Position numbers and translations under genes: made by a program
Shown here: piece after piece, positions 23,175 to 31,697 of the stretch
How the letters are laid out: every line of letters starts with the position of its first letter
Numbering within the stretch: position 1 is the first letter of the stretch
Notes under the pieces: generated by a model
What the model was told of the DNA's origin: nothing
Databases searched by the model: none
What the model saw: the letters and a program-made list of their open reading frames with translations, nothing else
Assembly (NCBI RefSeq): GCF_900109165.1
Contig: NZ_FNZF01000001.1
Span: 859,376-923,375 of the forward strand
Direction of reading: 5' to 3'
From: Bhargavaea ginsengi
Lineage (GTDB): Bacteria; Bacillota; Bacilli; Bacillales_A; Planococcaceae
DNA: 64,000 bases

Positions 23175-24038
23175 ATGGATGAAAAAGATTGGACTGCAAT
23201 CAGGGTCCTATATGAAGAAAAAAATATCAGCAGGGCGGCAGAGCGCTTGTACATCTCCCAGCCGGCACTGAGTTATAGGCTCAAAAACCTGGAGACTGAG
23301 TTCGGGATGAAGATCTTTTTCAAGATCAAAGGCGGAATCGAATTCACGCCGGAAGGCACCCATCTGGCTGAATATGCGGATGAAATGATCAAAAAACTGC
23401 AGCATACCAAGGACTATATGATGAATATGCAGGGTGAGGTAAAAGGAACCTTGCGGCTGGGCGTTTCCAGTAACTTTGCCCAATATAAACTTCCGAAGAT
23501 CCTGAAGGAGTTTTCCACTGAGTATCCGCAAGTCCAATTCAGCGTCAACACAGGATGGAGCACCGAAATCATGGACCTGCTGGACTCCTCCACGGTTCAG
23601 GTGGGGATTTTTCGCGGGGATTACGAGTGGTACGGGGAACGGAAATTATTGCATACCGAAAACCTGTGTCTAATATCCGCCCGAGAAATTTCGATTGAAA
23701 ACTCGGCTGACCTTCCCTTCGTCAATTACAAAACCGATAATTCGTTAAAGGCGCTCATCATGGGATGGTGGCAGGATCAGTTTTCGGAGCCTCCGCGTGT
23801 CGTCATGGAGACGGACCGTCTGGAAACGTGCAAAGAGATGGTGAAGAATGATTTGGGAATCGCCGTCGTTCCTCAGATCTGCCTCCAGCCTTCAGACAAT
23901 CTGCATGTCTATGAACTCTCCTATAAGAATGGCAAGCCCGTCAGCAGACATACTTGGCTGATGTATGACCAGGATTTGCTTAAACTGCCGACGGTGAAAA
24001 GCTTTGTGGAGTTTCTTGAAAATCGTGCTTCCGTATGA
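23175..24038 (+). CDS. LysR family regulator of the tricarboxylate genes
   Basis: 287 residues. HTH at about 3-60 (DWTAIRVLYEEKNISRAAERLY then EFTPEGTHLAEYA), effector domain from about 90. It is a sister of the LysR protein at 26300 (both open MDE-DW, both share NISRAAERLYISQPAL or NITKAAQMLYISQPAL and SEPP). It is divergent from the prpF-like gene and followed by the CitMHS carrier gene, so it probably controls both in response to aconitate- or citrate-like acids. GGGAGAA lies upstream of the ATG. Confidence 0.87.
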   Translation: MDEKDWTAIRVLYEEKNISRAAERLYISQPALSYRLKNLETEFGMKIFFKIKGGIEFTPEGTHLAEYADEMIKKLQHTKDYMMNMQGEVKGTLRLGVSSNFAQYKLPKILKEFSTEYPQVQFSVNTGWSTEIMDLLDSSTVQVGIFRGDYEWYGERKLLHTENLCLISAREISIENSADLPFVNYKTDNSLKALIMGWWQDQFSEPPRVVMETDRLETCKEMVKNDLGIAVVPQICLQPSDNLHVYELSYKNGKPVSRHTWLMYDQDLLKLPTVKSFVEFLENRASV

Positions 24039-24171
24039 AAAAGCGGCGATTTTGCTTTGGATTATAAATAAATTTTTATAAAACCTCAAAAATAAAACTA
24101 TTTCACTTATCCTTCTCCTTGTAATATTCTAAAAACAATACTTTTTTTCGATGCTTTTTTTGTTATCATCG

Positions 24172-24186
24172 ATGAAAGCGATTACT
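24172..24186 (+). promoter_or_regulatory. CcpA cre site before the CitMHS carrier
   Basis: ATGAAAGCGATTACT matches the cre consensus TGWAANCGNTNWCA at all but one or two positions and ends 24 bases before the start codon. Indicates glucose repression. Confidence 0.65.
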
Positions 24187-24210
24187 TATTTTTGGAGGAG
24201 GGATTCATCC

Positions 24211-25524
24211 ATGCTTACGTTCTTGGGCATCGCGATGGTCATTACATTTACATACCTGATTATGGCCAAAAAATTATCACCGGTCACTGCGCTTGTCGCA
24301 ATTCCGATTATATTCGCAGTGATTGCCGGCTTTAGGTTAGAGCTTGGGGACATGATGATGGACGGCATAAAAGAAGTCGCTCCTTCCGCCGCCCTGTTGC
24401 TGTTCGCCATTCTGTTCTTCGGAATCTTGATTGACGCTGGATTATTTGATCCGATGATCAATACGATTACCAGATTGGTTCAGGGGGACCCTGCTAAAAT
24501 CGCATTGGGTACAGCCGTTATTGCCATGACTGCTGCACTGGACGGTGATGGTACCACGACCCATATGATCACGATCTCCGCGATGTTTGCCCTGTATCTC
24601 CGGATCGGCATGAACCCTCTTATACTCGCGACGATCTCCTTGCTGGCTGTCAGTGTCGTGAGCGGACTGACGCCATGGGGCGGGCCTGCTACAAGAGCCA
24701 TCGCTTCATTGGGACTGGACGCCGATGAATTCTTCCTCCCGATCATTCCTACGATGCTTGGAGGAATGGCTTCCATCCTGTTCATCGCTTATGTCCTCGG
24801 CCTAAAAGAGCGGGCAAGGCTCGGAGTCGTCGAAATAAAGGACAATTCCAATGTCTCCCTGGGAATGACTGAAATGGCTGTATCGGCTACAGCCGCTGCA
24901 GAAGAAAGCCTGAAACGCCCGAAACTACGAATCGTCAACCTGATCCTCGTTGTTACTGTCATGTCACTGCTGGTCATGGGCGTCATGCCGGTAGCCGTGC
25001 TGTTCCTGATCGGATTCGTCATCGCCTGTGTCATCAACTACCCGAACATCGATCTGCAAAAGGAACGGATTCAGGCACACGCAGGAAATGCACTGACGGT
25101 TGTTGTGCTGGTATTCGCAGCAGGGATTTTCTCGGGGATCTTCTCCGGAACAGGGATGGTCGACGCCATCTCGAATGCATTGATCGCCATCATTCCGGAA
25201 TCCGCCGGCGGCTTCTTCCCGCTGATCGTCGCGATCACCAGCATGCCATTCACGTTTGTCCTGTCCAATGACGCTTACTACTTTGGTGTCCTGCCAATCT
25301 TGGCAGAAGCCGGCACAGCGTATGGCGCGAGTGCGATGGAAATCGCCCGGGCTTCCGTACTGGGACAGCCGGTACATTTCCTCAGTCCGTTGGTAGCTTC
25401 CACGCTGCTTCTGACCGGTATGGTCAAGCGCGATCTCGGGGAAATCCAGAAATTCGCCTTTAAATGGGCCTTCCTCTGCTCCGTGTTCATGATCATCGTC
25501 GCTGTTCTGACAGGCGTCATCTGA
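24211..25524 (+). CDS. CitMHS family citrate/tricarboxylate-metal:proton symporter
   Basis: 437 residues with about twelve membrane helices. Signature parts are AALDGDGTTTHMITISAMFALY, SGLTPWGGPATRAIA and FTFVLSNDAYYFGVLPIL, as in B. subtilis CitM and CitH, which take up citrate as its Mg2+ or Ca2+ complex. Related carriers act on tricarballylate or aconitate. GGAGGAGGG lies 8 bases before the ATG at 24211; upstream there is a cre site. Flanking LysR genes suggest induction by its own substrate. Confidence 0.88.
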   Translation: MLTFLGIAMVITFTYLIMAKKLSPVTALVAIPIIFAVIAGFRLELGDMMMDGIKEVAPSAALLLFAILFFGILIDAGLFDPMINTITRLVQGDPAKIALGTAVIAMTAALDGDGTTTHMITISAMFALYLRIGMNPLILATISLLAVSVVSGLTPWGGPATRAIASLGLDADEFFLPIIPTMLGGMASILFIAYVLGLKERARLGVVEIKDNSNVSLGMTEMAVSATAAAEESLKRPKLRIVNLILVVTVMSLLVMGVMPVAVLFLIGFVIACVINYPNIDLQKERIQAHAGNALTVVVLVFAAGIFSGIFSGTGMVDAISNALIAIIPESAGGFFPLIVAITSMPFTFVLSNDAYYFGVLPILAEAGTAYGASAMEIARASVLGQPVHFLSPLVASTLLLTGMVKRDLGEIQKFAFKWAFLCSVFMIIVAVLTGVI

Positions 25525-25531
25525 TCAAAAC

Positions 25532-25576
25532 AAAAGCCATCCAACCAGAGAAATCTGGATTTGGATGGCTTTTTGG
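25532..25576. terminator. Terminator of the CitMHS gene
   Basis: AAAGCCATCCAA / TTTGGATGGCTTTTT with a 15-base loop. Confidence 0.85.
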
Positions 25577-25589
25577 GTGCGATGAAGTT

Positions 25590-26195
25590 TTACACTCTTC
25601 CTTCGTCAGGCAGTGTCCCCGTGATGACTTTAACGATCGCCTGCGCAAGCATCATGACGGTGTACAGCCTCGTGTCGTTCAAAAACTGCGAGGTCGGGAG
25701 CGGGTCGATGTAATTCACGACACCCGCAAAATGATAATCACCGACGGGCGGAAGCACTTTTTCAATTCCCTTGCCCGGCTTCAGAGGGCCTTCTTTGAAG
25801 ATGACAGAGCCGGCTTCCTCCTTCGTACCGAGGGACGCATCAATGCTGAAAATAAGCGGCTCGGTGAACTGCCGGTTGATTTCCTTGATGGTTCCTTTCA
25901 GATTGAACGCGTGAACCGGGTCTTTTAATGTTCCGTATACCTTGTATGGGACCTGGCTGTCTTCAAGCATCGATCCCACAAGGGGGCCGAGGGAATCCCC
26001 GACGTACCTGTCCGATCCGATGCACAAAAAGACCACTTCCCGACCGGCGGCTGAAGCCTGCCTGATGATTTCTCCGATGGTCAGGGACAGGATCGCAATC
26101 TCTTTTTCTTCTGTTCCCCCGCTGGGTTTCAGATAAAATGGGGTGGAGTCCAAGCGTCTTTCATCATTCCCGAATAACGAAAACACTGTCATCAT
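25590..26195 (-). CDS. yyaC: YyaC family spore protein (DUF1256)
   Basis: About 201 residues. EVVFLCIGSDRYVGDSLGPLVGSML (about 53-77), VYGTLKDPVHAFNL and FSIDASLGTKEEAGSV are the hallmarks of YyaC, a germination-protease-like protein of spore formers with a peptidase-M63-like fold. Presence supports a sporulating ancestry. The start is uncertain: GTGAGG lies only a few bases before ATGATG (26192-26195), so the ATG at 26195, the next ATG or a following GTG could be used. It interrupts the carboxylate genes and seems unrelated to them. Confidence 0.85.
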   Translation of the reverse strand: MMTVFSLFGNDERRLDSTPFYLKPSGGTEEKEIAILSLTIGEIIRQASAAGREVVFLCIGSDRYVGDSLGPLVGSMLEDSQVPYKVYGTLKDPVHAFNLKGTIKEINRQFTEPLIFSIDASLGTKEEAGSVIFKEGPLKPGKGIEKVLPPVGDYHFAGVVNYIDPLPTSQFLNDTRLYTVMMLAQAIVKVITGTLPDEGRV

Positions 26196-26299
26196 CCTCA
26201 CGTTTTTGGCATGAACAACAATTTACTTCTATCATACCGTATCTGGAGAATGAACACTGAAAAGATGATCCGAAAGTCTATGGAAAGAAGGGGAAAAGA

Positions 26300-27178
26300 T
26301 TGGATGAACGCGATTGGGTCCTGATCCAGACGCTGTATCAGGAAAAGAACATAACAAAGGCCGCCCAGATGCTCTACATCTCTCAGCCCGCCCTGACGAA
26401 CCGACTTCATCAGCTGGAGCGGAAACTGAATGTGAGGATCGTCAACAGAGGACGGCGCGGCGTCCAGTTTACGCCGCAGGGCGAGTACCTGGCAAAGGCT
26501 GCGTCGGAAATGCTGATGTCGATTCAGCGGATCAAGGAGAATGTGCTGAATTTCGAGGACCGGCTCACCGGCACCCTAAGGCTCGCCGTCTCCAACTTCT
26601 CGACCGACTATGTCATGCCCAGCCTGCTGAAAGCTTTCAAGGAACAGTACCCGGGCATCGAGTTCAAGGTCACGACCGGCTTCAGCAGCGACATCGCGGA
26701 TCTGATCTATAGCCAGGAAGTCCATATCGCGATTGTACGGGGCGACTATGCCTGGAACGGGAAGAAGCATTTGTTGTTTGAAGATACGCTGAGCATTGCT
26801 GCCGACCGGGAAATCGATATCGGGAAGCTGCCTGAGCTGCCGCGCATCGACTATCATACTGACCCGGTCCTGAAGCATTCTATTGATAATTGGTGGCATG
26901 AACACTTTTCAGAGCCACCCTTGGTCAGCATTGAGGTGGACAGGGCCGGCACTTGCAAGAAACTGGTAGCGAACGGGCTCGGATATGGGATTCTGCCTTC
27001 AATGGTCCTGAAGGGCAACGAGGAAATCCACTCGAATGTCATCCATACTGCCGACGGCAATCCGATAGTCCGCAAAACCTGGATGCTTTACCATGAGGAA
27101 TCGCTGGAGCTCAATATCGTGAAGGCGTTCGTCAACTTTGTGAAGGAATCGGATGCCATGGAATGGCTGACGGATTGA
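26300..27178 (+). CDS. LysR family regulator, sister of the one at 23175
   Basis: 292 residues starting at TTG with GAAGGGG 6 bases upstream. HTH at about 3-60 (DWVLIQTLYQEKNITKAAQMLY, QFTPQGEYLAKAA), effector domain from about 90 with the conserved FSEPP. The close match to the LysR protein at 23175 points to duplication. It lies convergent to the flavoprotein gene at 27497, which it may regulate from a distance; no target is divergent from it except yyaC. Confidence 0.85.
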   Translation: MDERDWVLIQTLYQEKNITKAAQMLYISQPALTNRLHQLERKLNVRIVNRGRRGVQFTPQGEYLAKAASEMLMSIQRIKENVLNFEDRLTGTLRLAVSNFSTDYVMPSLLKAFKEQYPGIEFKVTTGFSSDIADLIYSQEVHIAIVRGDYAWNGKKHLLFEDTLSIAADREIDIGKLPELPRIDYHTDPVLKHSIDNWWHEHFSEPPLVSIEVDRAGTCKKLVANGLGYGILPSMVLKGNEEIHSNVIHTADGNPIVRKTWMLYHEESLELNIVKAFVNFVKESDAMEWLTD

Positions 27179-27208
27179 AATGGGGGCATAAACTCGGGAA
27201 AGAAAAGG

Positions 27209-27333
27209 CTGATTTCCACTCCAGGCCCTTCGCTTACCGCGGGCGTTGCCTTAGCCTCCTCGAGCTGCGCTCTGCGGGGTCTTCGGCTAACGCTTTTCCC
27301 GCAGGTGTCTCGGGCCTTCCGTTTCAATCAGCC
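27209..27333. repeat. Dispersed Bacillaceae intergenic repeat, copy 2
   Basis: CTGATTTCCACTCCAGGCC at the left end and GGCCTTCCGTTTCAATCAGC at the right end form imperfect terminal inverted repeats; inner segments CGCTTACCGCGGGCGTTGCC and CCTCGAGCTGCGCTCTG are shared with copy 1 at 11031. No coding capacity. Confidence 0.65.
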
Positions 27334-27405
27334 GCATGATGAATTTTCTGGTAGTGAGCCAACCTTATATGGCATCGAACATTCCGCATAATGATCAGTA
27401 GTACA

Positions 27406-27453
27406 AAAAGCCGCCGCTACTTCCGAGGAACGGATGTAGCGGCGGCTGTATTT
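27406..27453. terminator. Bidirectional terminator
   Basis: AGCCGCCGCTAC / GTAGCGGCGGCT stem, flanked by AAAAA on the left and TATTTTT on the right; ends both the LysR gene and the minus-strand flavoprotein gene. Confidence 0.88.
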
Positions 27454-27496
27454 TTCTTTATTGAGGCTCCGCTGTTGTTCAGCGGTGCTTTTTAAA

Positions 27497-28987
27497 TCAG
27501 ACTGTGACTTTTGCCTGCGAATAGTTTGCAGCGGAGGTGCCGGCTTGTTTTCCGAAGACCGCTCCGGACATGAGGCCTGAGCCGCCTGGGTAGTTGTGGT
27601 AGAAGATGCCGCCGACCATTTCGCCTGCCGCGTAGAGTCCGGCGATCGGGTTTTCCTGCTCGTCCAGGACTTCGCCTTCAGGGCTGACATGTACGCCGCC
27701 GAATGCGAAGGTGATGCCGCATGTGAGCGGGTAGGCGTAAAACGGCGCCTGGTCGAGGGTCAGTGCCCAGTTGGTCTTCGGCGGGGTGATGCCCACTGTG
27801 CCCTTGCCGTCCTTCACGGTCGGGTTGTACTCCCCTTCCTGGACTGCCGCGTTGTAAGCTTTGATCGTCTCAAGGAATTGCTCTTTGTCGACCTTCATCA
27901 GGTCAGCCAGTTCCTTGAGAGTGTCTGCCTGGAGTACCGTGGCTTCTTCGAGATTGTATTCCTTGCGCAGCATCGGACGGACCTGTGCATCAAACAGCTG
28001 GAATGCAGTCTGTTCCGGCTGCTTCAGCACTTCGCGGCCATATTTGGCATACGTATAGTTCCGGAAGTCGGCGCCTTCGTCCACGAACCGCTTTCCTTCT
28101 TTGTTGACCAAGAGTCCGAGCGGGAAGGAGGACTTTTTGTAGATATCGCCCGGCTTGTTGAAGTCCCCGACCTTTGGTGCGTTGTAGTCCGTCCCGATCG
28201 AGTGGCAGCCGTCCCACTGTCCGTGCTTTTGTGCTCCGGCGGCAAGTGCCATCTTGATGCCGTCGCCTGTATTGAACTCGGTTCCGCGGACGATCGCCGC
28301 TTCCCACTCCTTGCCCATTTCCTCGCTCCTCATTTCCTTATTGGCTTCGAAGCTGCCGGACGCCAGGACCACACTTGGTGCGCAGACGGTAACCTGCTTG
28401 CCTTCCTGTTCAAGCACCACACCAGTGACACGGCCATGGTCCAAGACCAGATCGGTCGCGCGCGAGTTGTACCAGATGTCGATGCCCAGTTCCTCGGACC
28501 GCTTGATCAGGTCATCGATCAGACCGATTCCTTTGTTCTTGGTGCGGATCGGAAGGCCGCCCCAGAAATGACGCTTGCCGTCTTTTTCGAAAGACTGGTT
28601 CTCGAAGTTCAGCTCGAACTGGACGCCCTGCTCCGCCATCCAGGCGATGGTCTCATAGGACTTAGAAATCAGCTGGTTGGCCAGCTTCGGATCGCTTCTG
28701 CCTTCCGTGACGCGCATCAGGTCCGCATGGAAATCCTCCTGTTTGTACTCGGGCATTTCGATTTTCTCCGCTTCTTCATCAGTAAGCGGAATCACTTTGC
28801 GGATGGCATCCAGGTTTTCGTAGGCAACCCGGATCGCCCCGTCCGTGAAGAAGGAGTTCCCGCCCCGCTTTTCTTTCGGGCCGCGTTCGAGGACTAGCAC
28901 TTCCGCTCCGTTTTCCCTTGCAGCGATGGCCGAACACAGTGCCGCGTTCCCAGCTCCTACAACGATCACGTCGTAATTCTTTGTCAT
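27497..28987 (-). CDS. tcuA: FAD-dependent tricarballylate dehydrogenase-like flavoprotein
   Basis: 496 residues. The FAD-binding start YDVIVVGAGNAALCSAIAAREN and the FRD/SDH-type flavoprotein segments GGNSFFTDGAIRVAY, RHFWGGLPI, GTEFNTGDGIKMALAAGA, FPLGLLVNKEGKRFVDE and YPGGSGLMSGAVFGK match TcuA, which oxidises tricarballylate to cis-aconitate. It lacks a partner TcuB (iron-sulfur/haem protein) nearby, so its electron acceptor is open. With the CitMHS carrier and PrpF-like isomerase it can be read as a tricarballylate/aconitate route. AGGAGG lies close to the ATG. Confidence 0.82.
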   Translation of the reverse strand: MTKNYDVIVVGAGNAALCSAIAARENGAEVLVLERGPKEKRGGNSFFTDGAIRVAYENLDAIRKVIPLTDEEAEKIEMPEYKQEDFHADLMRVTEGRSDPKLANQLISKSYETIAWMAEQGVQFELNFENQSFEKDGKRHFWGGLPIRTKNKGIGLIDDLIKRSEELGIDIWYNSRATDLVLDHGRVTGVVLEQEGKQVTVCAPSVVLASGSFEANKEMRSEEMGKEWEAAIVRGTEFNTGDGIKMALAAGAQKHGQWDGCHSIGTDYNAPKVGDFNKPGDIYKKSSFPLGLLVNKEGKRFVDEGADFRNYTYAKYGREVLKQPEQTAFQLFDAQVRPMLRKEYNLEEATVLQADTLKELADLMKVDKEQFLETIKAYNAAVQEGEYNPTVKDGKGTVGITPPKTNWALTLDQAPFYAYPLTCGITFAFGGVHVSPEGEVLDEQENPIAGLYAAGEMVGGIFYHNYPGGSGLMSGAVFGKQAGTSAANYSQAKVTV

Positions 28988-29098
28988 CTATATTCCTCCT
29001 GGCATTTTCCTTGATGAATCTATCGTAAGGTGAATAGAAGAATAAATAAAATATTGTTATTGTATGATTCACCATACAGAAAAGTTATGGCTGTTATA

Positions 29099-29139
29099 AA
29101 AAAGGAAGGTCCCGGAATTGTTGGGGACCTTCCTTTTAT
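29099..29139. terminator. Terminator of the glycerate kinase operon
   Basis: AAAGGAAGGTCCC / GGGGACCTTCCTTT hairpin; A/T runs on both sides, overlapping the kinase stop codon. Confidence 0.88.
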
Positions 29140-30281
29140 CGTTTTGATGAATACCCAACCAGCCGGAAAACCTGTTCGGCGGTGGTGCGTAGATTAAGTC
29201 TGGCGGTTTCGGGATCCATCGCCTCTTCTAATGAGACCACTTCCTGCAGGATGGGGAATAAGGCGGTGACTCCCTTGTCATTTAATACAGTTGCTTCTTC
29301 CGTGACACTGCCGGCAAGCGCAATGACCGGAACGCCGTGTTTCTCAGCAAGCCCGGCGACACCCATGGCCGCCTTTCCCATCGAAGACTGGGCGTCCATG
29401 CGACCTTCGCCGGTGATGACGAAGTCAGCGTTTTTCACCTTTTCCTCCAGTCCGGTCGTGTCCAGGATTAGTTCAATTCCGCTCCGGAGATCTGCATTTA
29501 GGATACCGGCGAAGGCAGCGCCGAGTCCGCCGGCCGCTCCGGCGCCAGGAATCTCCTGGATGTCCTTGCCGAGTTCTGCCTTCACCACTTCCGCGAAGTT
29601 GCGGAGACCGCTGTCCAGTACCTCTACCACCTCAGGTGTCGCGCCTTTCTGTGGTCCGTAGATATAGGCTGCTCCTTGCTTGCCGTGCAGCGGATTGTTC
29701 ACGTCGCAGGCGACCTGGATGTCGAGATTTTTGATGTCGGGGTGCAGAGCTGAGACATCAGCTGAACGGATGGCGCCCAGCGCCGCCCCGCCCTGCGGCA
29801 CCTCTTCCCCGGCCTCGTCCAGAAAGCGGCAGCCGAGCGCCTGCAACATCCCGACCCCAGCGTCGTTCGTTGCACTGCCGCCGAGACCGACAATAAGTGA
29901 ACGGGCCCCGCGGGAGACGGCGTCCAGAATCAGCTCGCCGACACCGTAACTCGTGGACTTTAACGGATTGCGCTCAGCTTCCGGAATGAGAGGAAGCCCG
30001 CATGCTTCGGCGATTTCAATGACGGCAGTTTTGCCGTCGCCGAGAATGCCATATGCAGCATCGACCGTCTCGCCGAGCGGACCGGTCACCTGTGCCGAGA
30101 TAAGTTCCCCGCCGGTGGCCTGGACAAGCGCCTCGACCGTCCCCTCCCCGCCGTCAGCGAGCGGGACGACTTCAATTTGCGCGTCGGGAATTGCCCTGCG
30201 GATGCCGGCTGCGGCCGCTTCCCCTGCCTCGGCTGAGGTGAGGCTGCCTTTAAATGAATCGATGGCGATGAGGATGTTCAC
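29136..30281 (-). CDS. glxK: Glycerate kinase (GarK/GlxK family)
   Basis: 381 residues. Phosphorylates D-glycerate, in this family usually to 2-phosphoglycerate, feeding lower glycolysis. The N-terminus NILIAIDSFKGSLTSAEAG, DGGEGTVEAL, the central GLGGSATNDAGVGMLQALG (about 130-150) and GEGRMDAQSSMGKA are diagnostic. The GTG start at 30281 has AAGGAAGGTG 6 bases upstream. It follows the tartrate dehydrogenase gene in the same direction, which supplies its substrate. Confidence 0.92.
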   Translation of the reverse strand: MNILIAIDSFKGSLTSAEAGEAAAAGIRRAIPDAQIEVVPLADGGEGTVEALVQATGGELISAQVTGPLGETVDAAYGILGDGKTAVIEIAEACGLPLIPEAERNPLKSTSYGVGELILDAVSRGARSLIVGLGGSATNDAGVGMLQALGCRFLDEAGEEVPQGGAALGAIRSADVSALHPDIKNLDIQVACDVNNPLHGKQGAAYIYGPQKGATPEVVEVLDSGLRNFAEVVKAELGKDIQEIPGAGAAGGLGAAFAGILNADLRSGIELILDTTGLEEKVKNADFVITGEGRMDAQSSMGKAAMGVAGLAEKHGVPVIALAGSVTEEATVLNDKGVTALFPILQEVVSLEEAMDPETARLNLRTTAEQVFRLVGYSSKR

Positions 30282-30376
30282 CGGAATCACCTTCCTTATT
30301 CAATGAGGGGCTGCCGGATGGCAACCCCTCGTCTATTTCTTCATTCTTCTTTGTCCCCGAAAAGTCCTTTTACGCC

Positions 30377-31471
30377 TTACGCTTCCACATTCACCTTTGA
30401 CAGGTTCTTGATGATGGCGTCAGTGATTTCAACTGTGTCCGCAGTACCGCCGATATCGCGCGTGAGGACGCCCTGGCCTGTCGTATCGGCGATCGCTTGG
30501 TTGACGCGATCCGCTTCTTCTTTCAGGCCAAGGTGATCCAGCATGAGCGCGGCACTGCCGATTGTGCCGATCGGGTTGGCAATGCCCTTGCCTGCGATGT
30601 CAGGTGCGGAACCATGCACGGATTCGAACATGCTCGGCGCGCTATGATCCGGGCTGAGGTTGGCGCTTGCCGCGATGCCGAGGGAGCCAGCAAGTGCGCT
30701 GCCGAGGTCGGACAGGATATCAGCGAACAGGTTGGATGCAACGACGACTTCGAGGTCTTCCGGATGGAGGACGAAGTGAGCCGCCATGGCGTCGACGAGC
30801 CACTGGTCGGTTTCGACATCGGGATAGTCCTTCGCGACGCGGGCGAACACTTCATCCCAGAGCACCATGCCGTACTGCTGGGCGTTACTCTTCGTCACGC
30901 TCGTGACTTTCTTGCGCTTGCGTGTGCGGGCAAGGTCGAATGCATAGCGGATGATCCGCTCGGTGCCCTTTTCCGTAAACAGCGCTGACTGGACAGCGAC
31001 TTCCCCGCCGGGACCGCGACCCTGGAAGTTGCGGCCGCCGATGCCGGAGTACTCGCCTTCCGAGTTTTCACGGACGAGGATCCAGTTGAGGCTTTCCGGG
31101 TCCGGATGGTTGATGCGGTGCGGAACGCCCGGCAGGAATTCGACAGGGCGGATGTTCGCCCACTGGTCGAGGCCCTGGCAGATTGCGAGACGCAGGCCCC
31201 AAAGGCTCACATGGTCCGGCACGCCCGGGAAGCCGACCGCACCGAAATAGATTGCGTCGTAGTCCCGCATTTTCTCCACGCCGTCCTCATCCATCATCTT
31301 GCCATGCTCCAGATAATACTCGCAGCCCCACGGGAAATGGTCGTATTCAAATGCGAACTTACCGTTCGATTCCTCTGCAAGGTGATCCAGGACGCGCAGC
31401 CCCTCCTTGATGACTTCCTTACCGATCCCGTCCCCCGGAATGACTGCAATCTTAAATATCTGTTCTCCCAT
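30377..31471 (-). CDS. ttuC: Tartrate dehydrogenase/decarboxylase (D-malate dehydrogenase family)
   Basis: 364 residues, isopropylmalate/isocitrate dehydrogenase fold. IAVIPGDGIGKEVIKEG, FPWGCEYYLEHGKMM (specific for the tartrate/D-malate group), the arginines of NWILVRENSEGEYSG, KSNAQQYGMVLWDEVF, the metal aspartates in LFADILSDLGSALAGSLG, and FESVHGSAPDIAGKGIANPIG are visible. It oxidises tartrate or decarboxylates it to D-glycerate, or D-malate to pyruvate, with NAD+ and Mn2+. The next gene is glycerate kinase, which favours tartrate. ATG at 31471 (9 bases after GGAGG) is preferred to 31477. Confidence 0.88.
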   Translation of the reverse strand: MGEQIFKIAVIPGDGIGKEVIKEGLRVLDHLAEESNGKFAFEYDHFPWGCEYYLEHGKMMDEDGVEKMRDYDAIYFGAVGFPGVPDHVSLWGLRLAICQGLDQWANIRPVEFLPGVPHRINHPDPESLNWILVRENSEGEYSGIGGRNFQGRGPGGEVAVQSALFTEKGTERIIRYAFDLARTRKRKKVTSVTKSNAQQYGMVLWDEVFARVAKDYPDVETDQWLVDAMAAHFVLHPEDLEVVVASNLFADILSDLGSALAGSLGIAASANLSPDHSAPSMFESVHGSAPDIAGKGIANPIGTIGSAALMLDHLGLKEEADRVNQAIADTTGQGVLTRDIGGTADTVEITDAIIKNLSKVNVEA

Positions 31472-31543
31472 CGTCATGCTCCTCCTTCGTGATTGTGTTA
31501 TCTGAATCTTAGATTAACGTATACATTAAAGTCAAGAGCAAAA

Positions 31544-31557
31544 TGAAAACGGTAACA
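31544..31557. promoter_or_regulatory. CcpA cre site 1, tartrate locus
   Basis: TGAAAACGGTAACA matches TGWAANCGNTNWCA at every position. It lies in the divergent promoter region, 73 bases upstream of the tartrate dehydrogenase start. Confidence 0.75.
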
Positions 31558-31652
31558 ATTAACGGCGAAATATCCTTTATTTTTAGAAATTTCTCTATTT
31601 ACTATTGACTATAATGTATTCATTGACTACAATCTGTTTCAAGATTTGTTTT

Positions 31653-31666
31653 TGAAAGCGATTTCA
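31653..31666. promoter_or_regulatory. CcpA cre site 2, tartrate locus
   Basis: TGAAAGCGATTTCA, again a full consensus match, lies 32 bases before the DASS carrier start. With site 1 it gives each divergent operon its own glucose-repression site. Confidence 0.8.
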
Positions 31667-31697
31667 CATTGCGCAGAGAAAAGGAGGAGAACAGTAG

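Noticed and set aside
27596-28897. 433-codon open frame on the plus strand
   Set aside because: Fully antisense to the flavoprotein gene, which has complete FAD-binding and catalytic motifs and an RBS.
30304-30330. Terminator between tartrate dehydrogenase and glycerate kinase genes
   Set aside because: GAGGGG/CCCCTC hairpin lacks a T tract in the direction of transcription; it may be a processing or attenuation site only.
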